A stretch of DNA of 30,878 bases from Actinidia chinensis (GCA_009663005.1 VIGQ01001479.1:1-30878), one strand, 5' to 3'; shown: positions 18,176-27,125, counted from the first letter of the stretch. A program made the numbers and translations. The notes: a model not told the origin generated them from the sequence alone.

Positions 18176-18680
18176 GTCCCTTTGAGGAAGAGCATAACGC
18201 ACAAACATAAATTGATGGTTGAATAAAACCCATACCTCGTTTCAAGATTCAGCGTTATAGTTTGTTCCCTTGAGTTCCCCTTTTTTTCCAACACCTTCAC
18301 CTTCCGCCAAAGATCTAAAATGGACTTAGATTTTTAGGAAATGAACATTAAACTCATCATTTAAATTAACACAGTGTGCTTAAAAAATGCTTATATTTTT
18401 GTCCCACCAAATTCTACAACCACCAAGTTGCCATCATAGCCAGCCCTCCTTGAAATAACGAAGCTAAAAAACATTCAAGAAAAAAAACCAGTTAGAATCC
18501 AAACTGAGGAACTGAAGTATTAAGTTGCAATTGTTGTAAAAGATAGTAGTAATCTTATCACCTTATGGGTTTTGCATCCCTGGCATTCGCCACTTCCCAG
18601 CGAGAGGATAAGAAAATTCATCACATTCATATCATCTTCTAAAGTTCTTCTCGTGCTTCTAATTTTAAGTCCCTAGTATC
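18176..18680. repeat. Dispersed module, copy 3, with conserved donor at 18561
   Basis: Aligns with 7478-7925 over about 450-500 bases: TTTGAGGAAGAGCAT(A/G)AC, GATGGTTGAATAAA, AACTCATCATTTA, a CACCTTA(TG)GG(T) block and CTTCTAATTTT at the right end. On the minus strand the shared block ends CCATAAG|GTGATAAG at 18562/18561, equivalent to CTAAG|GTGATATG at 7827/7826. This indicates paralogous pieces of one minus-strand transcription unit, or one repeat family, about 10.7 kb apart. Confidence 0.55.
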
Positions 18681-18740
18681 ATAAGAAACCCTATAAAGGC
18701 CTATAAAAAAAAAAAGCATGAAAGGATATCCACACCCAAC

Positions 18741-18864
18741 CTTCCTGAAAAGAATCAGACGGCCCTTTGGAACATGGTCGAAGTCGAACACATATTTTGA
18801 TTTTGCCGTTATATTGGGGACATCAACAACGAGAAGTTTTACATAAATTTCCGTATGCTTCCTC
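18741..18864 (-). CDS. Candidate minus-strand exon, 41 codons, well-formed boundaries
   Basis: TTTCATCTCCAG provides a strong acceptor before 18864, and AGGAAG|GTTGGG a donor after 18741. The 124 bases between are one base plus exactly 41 codons: RKHTEIYVKLLVVDVPNITA then KSKYVFDFDHVPKGRLILFR and K, with no stop. Alternating hydrophobic residues (YVKLLVVDV) suggest a beta strand, and the composition is coding-like. The neighbours on the same strand are the donor-bearing block at 18680-18562 and the micro-exon at 17494. I do not recognise the family. Confidence 0.45.
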
Positions 18865-19440
18865 CTGGAGATGAAAGACCATAAATGAAAATAAAAAAAG
18901 AAAACATTGTACAAGAATAATCTTGGCTAAGGAAGGATCCCTGGGGGAATAAGACATAAAACCACTAGGGCCCGCCAAAAGCATTTGATTGCCTTAATAA
19001 TAGGGTAGTGGAGCCTGGGGGAAAAACTATACCGATACAATCAACAAAGAGTTGTGAAGGATTTTAGCTAAAACTTGAAAAGGGTTTGAGGGGGAAGGTA
19101 TCAAAGCTTATACGAATTCTTGGTTAAAAAATCCACCCAAAATAATGCAAGCAATCTTACAGTTTTTTAAGGGACTTGTTCCGATCAATTTGCTAAACCA
19201 CCAACCAACACCGGCAACAAACTGAAAAAACGTAAATAGATTGCCAGAAATTTGTGGGATGAAAAAAAGCCTAAAAAATCAACTCCCCAACGGTCGCGTT
19301 CAATTCATCATTTTCCCGATCCAATGGTTCGTGAAACATAACTGGTGGCATAAGTATTACATAAATATACTCCCACATAGAGCAAAAAAAAACAAAATGA
19401 GATTTAGTATGATGATGCATTCTTTGACATCTCCTCCTTC
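18865..19440. other. Non-coding stretch, nothing identified
   Basis: Mixed AT-rich sequence up to the (AT)n microsatellite. The 71-codon plus-strand frame at 19241-19456 runs into the microsatellite and is not gene-like. Confidence 0.5.
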
Positions 19441-19480
19441 TATTATATATATATAAGATATATATATATATATATATATA
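19441..19480 (+). repeat. (AT)n microsatellite, Helitron insertion site
   Basis: An imperfect TA dinucleotide run. A second TA run (20681-20695) continues on the other side of the Helitron, so the element inserted into one pre-existing microsatellite between an A and a T. Confidence 0.9.
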
Positions 19481-20679
19481 ACTAGTGGAGCATGCCCCGT
19501 GCTATTGCCACGGCGAGTAATTTTCTAAAGGGCAAAAATCGAAATAAAAATGGAGGTTTAGGGCAAAAATCAAAACAAAAAAAAAAAACTAAAACTAACT
19601 CTCTGGTGGTAACAAAGTTTCCCACGGGGCCAAAATCGGGACAAAAAAATAGTTTGGGGCACAAATGAACTACTATTCACTCACAATTCACTAAGGGGCC
19701 AAAATCGAAAAAAAAATGTGGTAACTGAGTTAAAAAAAAGAGTTACTAAGGGTAAAATCGAAAAAAAAAGGGTGGTAGATGAGCTACCTATTTAACCTCA
19801 CATTTACCTAAGGGAGGACAAAATCGAAAACTACCCTTCGGCTAGCTGAGTGAATTTTCAAAAATTAAACAATCCATTAACCAACCAGAACCCTAATCTA
19901 ATGAGTTTAATGTGAAGTATGGTCAACATCGGATAAAAAAAATTAAGTATGCAAATTGAAAAAAAAAAAAAAAGAAAAAAAAATGGTGATCAATGAGTTA
20001 ATGTAGTAGTGAAAAAAAAACACAAATCGTGACACACACACACATGGTAAAGCAAATGGTGGTAAATGAAGTTAAATTTGAATCGGGGGGCAAAAATCGA
20101 AAGAAAAAAAAATTAAGTTGGGGCAAATCGACCAAAAAAATTTTTTGTGGAAAAAAATCAAAAAAAATTGATAAGCCAAAGCCCACAAAATTGAAAAATA
20201 ACACAAAATTTTAGAGTTAAAAATATAATTTACAAGCAATTCTAGGGACTAATTCGTAATTATCAGTAACTTGAGAGATCAAACTGTAATTTATCCAGAA
20301 ATTATAAGTATTTGTTCACGGGGGTCAAAAACTAAACGGCCAAAATCAGAAAGGTCAGGAATCAAATTGACAAAATTAGAAAATTTTGGGACCAAAATAA
20401 AAAAAATAACCAAAAACTTAGGTTCTCAAATGTAAATTTGCAGCAACTATAGGGACCAATCTGTATTTTATCAAGTAAAGTAATTTTAGGGGGAACCAAA
20501 ACTATAATAATTAAGAAATTTTTAGGACCAAAACTGTAATTATTAGAAAAAACCTAGGGAACTGAAATAAAAATAAATTTACCAAACAAATTGGAGAAAA
20601 GGGGCCAAAAATGGGAAAAAAAAGAAAGTTGGTGGTCATTGAGAATGACTATCACTGACATTTATACATATAGAATAGA
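19481..20679 (-). mobile_element. Structurally complete non-autonomous Helitron E, 1,199 bp
   Basis: On the minus strand it starts A|TCTATTCTATATGTATAAAT (from 20679) and ends GGGGCATGCTCCACTAGT|T (to 19481), meeting the TC...CTRRT and A/T-insertion rules. A GC hairpin CCGTG-CTATTGC-CACGG lies at 19497-19513, 11 bases from the CTAGT end, as expected for the 3' termination signal. The interior consists of degenerate phrases (GGGGCAAAAATCGAAA, GGGACCAATCTGTA, TTTATCAAG) with no Rep/helicase coding sequence. It belongs to a different Helitron family from A-D, judging by both termini. The open frames inside are low-complexity Lys or Phe strings. Confidence 0.85.
19497..19513 (-). terminator. 3' hairpin of Helitron E
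   Basis: The inverted repeat CCGTG/CACGG with a 7-base loop precedes the CTAGT terminus by 11 bases. In Helitrons this hairpin is thought to mark the end of rolling-circle transfer; it is not a transcription terminator. Confidence 0.7.
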
Positions 20680-20906
20680 TTATATATATATATATGCCTA
20701 ATTATGTAGTGCAGCAAATGCATTAGGCCAGGATGGCTAATGGGGCATTGTACCCTTTTTGGGCATTGGTGTAAACATGTAACTCAGTACACTGTCAGCG
20801 CCGTTAAGTAATTATTTAAGTTATGCAATCAGATTGGGCATGTTCTGGAGAATTTTATTTATTCAGAGAGGAAAACATATGAGGAAACAGAGGGAATGGC
20901 GCTTAC
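20680..20906. other. Short spacer, nothing identified
   Basis: Begins with the right half of the split TA microsatellite. No other feature. Confidence 0.55.
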
Positions 20907-21047
20907 CACCACAAACAAGAACTTGGAAAAATATATCAATATCAAAAAATTGAAACAGTACAAAGAGGACAAAGAGCACTTATTCAGCAAACATCCTGCA
21001 TAATTTGAACACTTATGGACTGCATTCGACATTTTCATTAGACTCAA
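20907..21047 (-). CDS. Weak minus-strand exon candidate with donor
   Basis: An ATG at 21047 opens MSLMKMSNAVHKCSNYAGCL and continues to GTGGTG|GTAAGC at 20907/20906, a good donor. The second half is a hydrophobic low-complexity stretch (FNFLILIYFSKFLFVV) that could be a membrane segment or just AT-rich DNA. No acceptor partner was found. Confidence 0.15.
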
Positions 21048-21529
21048 AGGAAAAAAGAAAGAAATATAAAAAAAAGAGAATCTTGCGTGGTTATTTACAT
21101 TCGTACAAAATATTTCTTACGTTCTAGGGAAAAAATGTAGCAGTTTTAGAACAAGAGATGATTCAAAAAACAAATTATTTCTACATTTAATTAGGGCAAG
21201 CAGCAGTCCATCACTCATGGAGGACCACCAACTTAGCTAGAAAAGCCAGGGCCAGTAAAAAACCAAAAGCTTAACGTGCATTTGAAAACACAAAAAGATT
21301 TCTTACGTCTAGGGAGGCTTTTTTAAAAAAGGGAGAGAATCTAACAAAATTCAAAGTATATAAAATATGACCTCAGATAGACACAATGTTATGATAGAAT
21401 TATCAAAGACTCTAATATAATCTATTTCATTGCTTCTAGATACATGGAAGGCTTGTAAAACAAAAATCTATGATTTCTTTAAAACTACTCAATTATTAAA
21501 TAACCTAACAAATGGCAATTTTGATTCCA
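21048..21529. other. AT-rich non-coding stretch
   Basis: The phrase TTTCTTACGT(T)CTAGGGA occurs twice (21113 and 21299), a hint of a diverged 186-bp repeat. Otherwise nothing identified. Confidence 0.45.
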
Positions 21530-22300
21530 AATGAAGCTCATGAAATGTTTGAAAATACAATTTTTTAAGTAAAGCAAGAATCGAAAAGACCGCAAAATTA
21601 CAACCTCTATTTGTTGTTTTGAAAAGGAAAAAACTGAGGCAGAGGGGGGACAGTCGGGGGAACGGTTTACCCTAGAACCTATATGCGGCTCTCCTTTTAG
21701 GATAGGATTGCTGCCAAAAACTGGTCTTCAATGATTAAACCTTGTCAATTTTTGAAAACTCTTTTTAGAACACCAAATCAAAATTTCCATTCGTGTCTCA
21801 AAACCCGTGATTGAACAAAATTAATCATGTGAGAGACTAATTACTAATCTTCTACACATTTTGATCCATGAGCTAAGAAAATGTTTGAAAATACAATGAA
21901 CGAGTAAGCAAGAAATCGAAAGAAGCAAAATTAACACCTTCTATTTTTGTTGAAAGCAGAAAAAGAAACTGCGCCGAGGGGGAAGTCAAGGAAAGTACCC
22001 TGGAAAAAAACCTATAAATGCGCCTTTCCTTTTAATTTTAAACAAAAAATTATTACACTTCTATTTTGTTGAAACTGAGCAAGAGGGGGAAGTCAGGAAG
22101 TAACCCTGAACCTATATAATGCACGCCCTTTATGGAGATAGATGCTCACAACTGGTCTTCCTTTTCAATGACAATTTTCAATAGAACTCTTTTTTAAAAC
22201 GCAAATCAAATTTCATTAAATGTCTCAAAAAACCAGGTGAAACAAATTAAATCATGAAGAGGAACTAAATTTTACTAATCTTCTCACAATTTTGAGCTTT
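21530..22300 (+). repeat. Diverged tandem repeat, three copies (one partial)
   Basis: Copies at about 21530-21860, 21865-22030 and 22040-22300 share ATGTTTGAAAATACAAT (first two), an ACTGAGG/ACTGCGC/ACTGAGC block with AGAGGGGG-AGTC, ACCCT(A)GAACCTATAT, GGTCTTC-AATGA, CTTTTT-AAACGC/AACACCAAATCAAA and ATTTCCATT/ATTTCATTA. The middle copy lacks its right half. Differences include many homopolymer changes. No coding frame follows the repeat. Confidence 0.68.
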
Positions 22301-22469
22301 TGAGCATACTTCTCTATGGGACAATTTTTCTGTCCTCCATTCCAAAGAGGGAAACATACCAATTCAAATCCTCAATTTCTTTGAATCAACGTAGCAAAAA
22401 AACAGTGAATAATTCAAAGGAAGTTTATATAATAAAAGGCACCACCCCACATATAATTGTAAAAATGAA

Positions 22470-22930
22470 AAAAAATTAGAAACAAAAAGGAGAAGGAGCC
22501 AGGAAAGCTGAGACGAGGGGGAAAAAGAAAAAAAAAAAAAAAAAAAAACAAAAAGAAAAAAAAAAAAAAAAGAAGGACAGAATAGAATGTAGTTTTCAGT
22601 TCTCTTCTTGCCAGATCTCCACCCGTGAAATTGGTTCTTCAACACAATCACTTCACCTAACCAAATCCAACAATTTTTTTTTTTTGAAAGCAAAAAAGGA
22701 CCAACCCCCAAAAAAAACTAACCAAAAAAAACAAAAAGGAACTCAATTACATCACGATAATCTATAAAAAACAAAAGGCATCAAAAATTAAAAAACCAAA
22801 TAGTAACAAACTTTGAAAACAACCGCCCCCCCCAAAAAAAAAAGGAAAAGAGAAAAAATAGAACAGTAAGCCCCAACAAAAGCAAAAATCTGTTAGGTAT
22901 GCAAAAAAACAAACCCAAAAAAAAAAAAAA
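22470..22930 (+). repeat. A-rich low-complexity region with long poly-A runs
   Basis: Long interrupted A-runs at 22522-22571, 22681-22740, 22834-22860 and 22905-22931. Embedded on the minus strand is a short less-biased frame (about 22665-22600: GEVIVLKNQFHGWRSGKK then RTENYILFC) that follows GGTTAG and could be exonic. The rest is Phe/Leu low-complexity translation. Confidence 0.7.
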
Positions 22931-22967
22931 ATTCAAACCCCAATGTATTTACCACTTCTACCACTAC

Positions 22968-23034
22968 CTCAAAAGAGAAGGATGATGTAGAGAGCATAGT
23001 TCTGGGCTCCATCTTTTGGTTCCGGAGTTGGCCA
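22968..23034 (-). CDS. Possible first coding exon of a minus-strand gene
   Basis: TTTCTTGGTAG gives an acceptor before 23034. An ATG at 23012 in good context (CCAAAAGATGGAG) opens MEPRTMLSTSSFSFE, and the exon closes at TTTTGAG|GTAGTGG (donor at 22967). The Ser/Thr-rich start would suit a plastid or unstructured N-terminus, but 15 residues are too few to judge. The upstream exon and TATA box make this a plausible gene start. Two upstream ATGs in the leader weaken it. Later exons are not identified. Confidence 0.3.
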
Positions 23035-23189
23035 CTACCAAGAAATAAATTTACTATTTATAATTTTTAGAGTGCCCAAAGTGATCTGAAGCGTAAATGT
23101 AAACATATAAGAATAAAACCAATAGAAACCCTTATTTAAAAACAACAAAGGTTCTTGAGACTTGAACCCCCAACCAACCGAAAGCATAC

Positions 23190-23515
23190 CTGATAAGCAA
23201 GGAGCCGAAGGAAAAACAAGTTCATTCAGGGAAAACAAAAGGACGGAGAAAGATGAGGGTGGGTGAGGACTTACTAGTTGATGTTATGTTGAGGATGATT
23301 GAAAGATTTGTTTGTTGTTTCTTTCCAATGCACTAGGAAAGGGACACTCGAGATTTTTTTGAAAAGCAAGTCCCTAAACCGCTTCTCTCCTTTAGTAATT
23401 TTTGAGCCACCACCTCAACCCATAAGGCCATGGGTAAGCCAAGATCCCTTGATTGATTGGCTTGTGGATTTCCGGTAAGGCCGACGGAAAATTTTAGGGG
23501 TGGACATCACCGGAA
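23190..23515 (-). other. Possible 5' leader exon (non-coding) with two upstream ORFs
   Basis: Starts about 30 bases below a TATA box, is CT/AC-rich like plant leaders, and ends TTGCTTATCAG|GTATGC at 23190/23189. The proposed intron (23189-23035, 155 bases) separates it from the exon with the ATG. It contains two upstream ATGs with short frames (MSTPKIFRRPYRK... about 30 codons; MALWVEVVAQKLLK... about 32 codons), which would lower translation of the main frame or may be the real coding sequence. Confidence 0.3.
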
Positions 23516-23543
23516 AGTGGGGTTAGTTGGTTAATAGTGTGGA

Positions 23544-23551
23544 ATTTTATA
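23544..23551 (-). promoter_or_regulatory. TATA box (TATAAAAT) in a CT-rich context
   Basis: The minus strand reads CACTCTCTCTTACTATAAAA, a TATA element directly after a short pyrimidine patch, the usual look of plant core promoters. A start near 23515 is predicted from spacing. Confidence 0.4.
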
Positions 23552-23716
23552 GTAAGAGAGAGTGGTGAGGTGGAGAGCAGCTAGCTTTTTAATCTTTCTG
23601 AGCCAATCCTTCCTGGGTTTTTAGGAATTTTGTGATTACAGTTTGTTAAAAATGCCCTTAATTGCATGACATTTTTGTGAATGTCGGACACCTTCCTTAG
23701 TTGCACGAAGGCGCGA

Positions 23717-23758
23717 GGGGGCGGGGGAGCGGAAGGCGGGGACGGGGGGCGGAGGGGG
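23717..23758 (+). other. G-quadruplex-type tract
   Basis: Contains G5-C-G5, then GG, GG, G4, G6, GG and G5 with loops of 1-5 bases within 42 bases, enough runs of three or more G for a stable quadruplex on the plus strand. It lies about 170-215 bases upstream of the minus-strand TATA box, in a GC island (23700-23830) that stands out in an AT-rich window. Frames open here (…PLRPPSPPSAPPPPRAF on the minus strand) are composition-driven. Confidence 0.75.
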
Positions 23759-23834
23759 AAGGAAAGCGGAATGATACATGAAGCTCCTGATTTGGAGCGC
23801 CGAAAGTGAGCAGAGGAGGCGTTGTATTTGAAAA

Positions 23835-24245
23835 ATTTTATCGAAAAATATAATATAAATATATAATATAAAGGAGAAAAAACAAAATTAATTTTATTGT
23901 ACCACTTAACTTGCACAAACAAAAAATTAATCAATGGGTTGGAAAAACATTATTTTTGAATTTTAATCATTTTTGAGTGATTGGGGGGGTCTAAGTTTAA
24001 TAATTAAAAACTTTATAGGTTAAATGAAAAAAATACTTATAAAATGTGAAGAATTTAAAGCCCCAAATCAAGTCAAGTGGGCTGTTAAAAATGGGTGGTG
24101 TTAAAAATAGGTCCATCTCAGTTATGAGTCCATTAACAAAACAATAATGAACTTGTGAGAGCAATTATCAAAGTAAGTGGGCTTGTTACAAATTGGGCCA
24201 TATAACAAATAGAGAATACCACACAGTCCACAACCAATCTAATAA
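23835..24245. other. AT-rich spacer
   Basis: Non-coding. A CCATATAACA string at about 24198 could be a plus-strand TATA-like element for the GC-rich block that follows. Confidence 0.4.
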
Positions 24246-24698
24246 CCTAGCTTTAAATCCTGGCTCATTCTTTCTCACTCATCCAGCCACGAGACACTCA
24301 ACCAGAAGGCCTCTCTCTCCTCTCTCCTGTCTCTCTGCCAATCCTCATCGAGCCTCGTCGGAGCAAATCGAGGCCTAGTCGGAGCAAATCGACCCAGTCG
24401 CGCCTCACGGAGGCTAGTCGAGCCTCGTCGGAGGCTAATCGAGCAACGTCGCAGCCTGGTAGGAGCCTCGTCGGAGGCTATCGAGCAAGGCGGAAGGCTT
24501 AACGAGCATAGTCAGGTCAGATTTTCAAGCAGATACTGCATAGCCGTATCCCACGTTGTTGGGAGAGTGCGGTGGACGCGCGTTTCTGACGTGATGGGGC
24601 ACGTTTCGTCGCGCTTTGAGGAAAAGAAGCGCCGATTCGCGGTTTTGGGGAGATCCGCCACCCCTGTCGGCGATTCTGCAACTAAGTGCGGACTCTAG
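24246..24698 (+). CDS. 150-codon stop-free frame without early ATG, unrecognised
   Basis: After two in-frame stops (TAATAA at 24240-24245) one plus-strand frame stays open for 150 codons to TAG at 24696. It begins PSFKSWLILSHSSS, crosses the 21-bp minisatellite as SSSLVGANRGLVGANRPS and RRLVEPRRRLIEQRRS, then reads GRLNEHSQVRFSSRYCIAVS and GHVSSRFEEKKRRFAVLG. The first ATG is at 24594, leaving only 34 residues. Stop codons are rarer in this GC-rich block, so openness is weak evidence. It could be a leader, an internal exon of an Arg-rich protein, or non-coding. No splice sites were convincingly placed. Confidence 0.25.
   Translation, partial: PSFKSWLILSHSSSHETLNQKASLSSLLSLCQSSSSLVGANRGLVGANRPSRASRRLVEPRRRLIEQRRSLVGASSEAIEQGGRLNEHSQVRFSSRYCIAVSHVVGRVRWTRVSDVMGHVSSRFEEKKRRFAVLGRSATPVGDSATKCGL
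24344..24515 (+). repeat. GC-rich 21-bp minisatellite, about eight degenerate copies
   Basis: The unit is close to ATCGAGCCTCGTCGGAGCAA, with variants ATCGAGGCCTAGTCGGAGCA, AGTCGAGCCTCGTCGGAGGC and ATCGAGCAAGGCGGAAGGC. The period is 20-22 bases, and one stretch is a double-length variant. A 21-base period keeps the codon register, which is why several frames remain open across it. Confidence 0.85.
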
Positions 24699-24780
24699 AG
24701 AACCGTTCCAGAGAAGCCCTAAAGACTCTCATAAGCAACAGAATGAAACTTATGCAGAATTAAAACAATGCTACACTTAC

Positions 24781-24974
24781 TTGAGACTAAGATGCATTTG
24801 ACATCTCCTTCTTCAAGATCTTTTCCACACCATGAACTTTCTGTCGTGAGGAATCTTGCATCGTGTTTGGTTCGAAAAAGGCTAGACCAAGAATTATCAA
24901 AACCACCACCAGTATCGTAAAATTTTAGTTCATATTCATCAGCAATAATGACCAAACAAAATGAAGACACAGAA
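24781..24974 (-). CDS. Best candidate exon in the window (minus strand, about 64 codons)
   Basis: GATTGTTTTAG gives an acceptor before 24974, and the exon ends CTCAA|GTAAGTGT, a near-perfect plant donor, at 24781/24780. The frame is open throughout: SVSSFCLVIIADEYELKFYD, TGGGFDNSWSSLFRTKHDAR, FLTTESSWCGKDLEEGDVKC, ILVS. Balanced composition with Trp, Cys, Asp and Gly, and the strong donor, argue for a real exon. An ATG at 24988 could extend it (MDCFSS) if the acceptor is not used. No domain is recognised. The next candidate exons downstream on this strand are several kilobases away, so the gene structure is unresolved. Confidence 0.5.
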
Positions 24975-25146
24975 CTAAAACAATCCACTCGTCAATTTTC
25001 TCAAAAACAGCTTTCAGAAGAAAAAAAAAATGAGCTTCAACAAAAGCAAACATCTTTTAGTATATCAAAATGTTTTCAAAAACTAACCTAGCATAATATG
25101 ACGGGTATTTACCTGTGGTTAATTTCAATAAGTTTATCAGCATAAC

Positions 25147-25287
25147 AAAGGCTATCGATTCCAAGATTAGTGCAGAATATTTTTCAAAAATTAGAAGAAT
25201 CAAACTATACATCAAAAAGGCCTATCGATTTCCAAGATTAGTCACAGAATATACTTCTCAAAATTATGAAGAATCAACTATATAGCA
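25147..25287 (+). repeat. 70-bp tandem repeat, two copies
   Basis: AAAGGCTATCGATTCCAAGA at 25147 and AAGGCCTATCGATTTCCAAG at 25217 begin two units. Both continue through GATTAGT, ACAGAATAT/GCAGAATAT, TCAAAATTA, GAAGAATCAA and ACTATA, and a partial third start (AAAAGGCTAGGCATG) follows. Copies differ by about 10 single-base changes, mostly indels. Confidence 0.88.
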
Positions 25288-26139
25288 AAAGGCTAGGCAT
25301 GAATAAAGACTATTCATAGACTAATAAAATCAATACCGGTATAGTTATAAGTCATCAAGCACAAAAGAAGCGTACAAACCCAAGTCAACCTAAAATCAGC
25401 CACAGTGGGTCAAAAAACAGTCTAAGAAAACCATATTACATTTGGTTCCACTTGTCTGCTGTAAAGGCCTTGCAAACATGATGGCTATATGTCCACAAGG
25501 TATGGGGATTACGTTGAAGGATTATAATGATCCAAACTGCACCAGATGAGTGTAGGCACAGATTCGGGTGGCAGCTGAGATGAGATGTTTCCTTTGCGTA
25601 AATAGGACCAGAAATATAATAATAGAGCCATGAAGACAAGCTTGGATATCATAGTAAATATGTTATAGTGCCCGCCTGACAAAAAACTTGTGAGGATGAT
25701 TATGTGAGTCGCCAATAAAAAATTACTATATTGGGCCACTATCATAACTCCGTCAACAAGAAGATTGTTTTAAATCTAGCCACCTTTTCAAACTATGAGG
25801 AAAATTAGACATCGCATAGTTTGGGAAAAGCATCTTGCTCAAGATAGCTAGGTATATTAAGGAAAATGAGTTTAAAAATACAAGTGAAAAATTTATTTTA
25901 CCTCATTGGTTTTGTCTGGTGCGCTTTTAATACACGAAAGGTTGTCAACATTAGCATTTCAAACCTCTCAGGTAAAAGTTTGTCAAATATTAACAGAGTT
26001 TCGAGAAGAATAGGCATGAAAAAAGAAGTTTGTTAAAGCATAGATATGATACAAAAAACACAATTATATCCTTATCTTCGTCTTCTTTTAAAAATCTCAA
26101 ATATAACCTTACCCTATCTCTAAAAAATGGATGGGAAAT
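25288..26139. other. Non-coding or intron-like stretch
   Basis: The minus-strand frame 25745-25509 ends with a fairly coding-like tail (GNISSQLPPESVPTLIWCSL then DHYNPST) but starts as hydrophobic low-complexity sequence, and no acceptor was found. Nothing else identified. Confidence 0.4.
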
Positions 26140-27125
26140 AAGACAGCCACCATCGCCCTCCTCCCAAGATACGCCGGCAGCACCCAAAGACCGTCTACAG
26201 CACCCAAGAGCCACCCCCGAAACCACTGCCACCTGCAGCAGCAACCTCTGCAATTATCAGTGAATCTCACGAATTAAAATAATAAATGAACGCAATACAA
26301 ACAAAAAAAGAAAACGCAATCACGAGGAAAGGAAGCACAGCCACCATCTCCTTCCTCCCATGACATGCCTACACCACACCCACCACAGCATCGCAGGCCC
26401 CCAAGAGCCACCACCGAACACCACCGCCACCTGCAGCAGCAACTCTGCAATTCAACTGGATTTAAAATACAAAGGGGCAATTAAAACAGAAAAAGAAAAT
26501 GCAATCACAAAGAAAGGAAGGACACGTCCACATCTTCCCTCCTCCCCTGACATGCATGGCAGCACCCACACACCATCGCAAGCTCCCAAAACCACCGTCA
26601 TTGCAGCAAGCACACCTCTGCATATAAAAAGTGTGGTCTCCATGACAATGCCTGTGGAAGCACACCCAAAAAAACCACCCACAACCCCAAGAGACAACAA
26701 ACGAAACCACGCCACTGCAGCCAGCTAACCCTGCAATTATCAGTGGTTGTTCACTGGAATTAAAATAATAAATGAGGCAATTAAAACAAAAAAAAAGAAA
26801 ACGACAAATCACGGAAGAAAGAAAGGAAGGACACATCCGCCATCTCCCTCCTCCCCTGACATTTGCCTGGCGCACCTACCCACCCCACACCATTGCAAGC
26901 CCCAGGAGCACTCCCGAAACCACGCCATGTGCAGCGCAAACATATGCATTTAACAGTGGGAGTCCATGGATTAAAAATTATAAATGGAAAGCAAAGAAAA
27001 AATAATAAAAAGGAAAATGCATTCACGAGGAAGGAAAGGAAGAAACCGATACCATCTCCTCCTCCCCTGACATGCTGGCAGCACCAAACACCATCGCAGC
27101 CCCAGGAATCTCTCTCATAATGGCT
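26140..27125 (+). repeat. C-rich satellite-like array, period about 190-200 bp, about 4.5 units
   Basis: Each unit runs: CCACCATC(T/G)CC-CTCCTCCC, a TGACATGC(C/T)GGCAGCACCCA part, CCATCGCA, CCCCAAGAGC, CCGAAACCAC, TGCAGCAGCAACCTCTGCA, ATTATCAGTGGA, TTAAAATAATAAATGAGGCA, an A-rich part and ATCACGAGGAAAGGAAGGAC. Starts are near 26143, 26337, 26525, 26830 and 27046; the third unit carries about 100 extra bases (26600-26700) and the last is cut short. The alternating C-rich and A-rich halves keep long frames open on both strands, but the translations are low-complexity. No tandem-element transposon ends were seen. Confidence 0.85.

Noticed and set aside
18639..18914. Whole 91-codon minus-strand ORF as one gene
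   Set aside because: The splice-bounded centre (18864-18741) looks coding, while both ends read as translated intron (poly-Phe and stops nearby).
19481..20679. Helitron E as an autonomous element
   Set aside because: At 1.2 kb it has no room for, and no trace of, the Rep/helicase protein.
22364..22711. Minus-strand 115-codon ORF as a membrane protein
   Set aside because: The hydrophobic part is poly-Phe from A-runs. Only a short piece near 22600-22665 looks exonic.
23140..23185. tRNA-like T-arm (GGGTTCAAGTCTC on the minus strand)
   Set aside because: No matching T-stem, anticodon arm or acceptor stem could be drawn around it.
26140..27125. Long overlapping frames of 87-149 codons on both strands
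   Set aside because: They follow the base composition of a tandem repeat, give low-complexity Pro/His/Thr or Phe/Cys/Trp strings, and are open in both directions at once.
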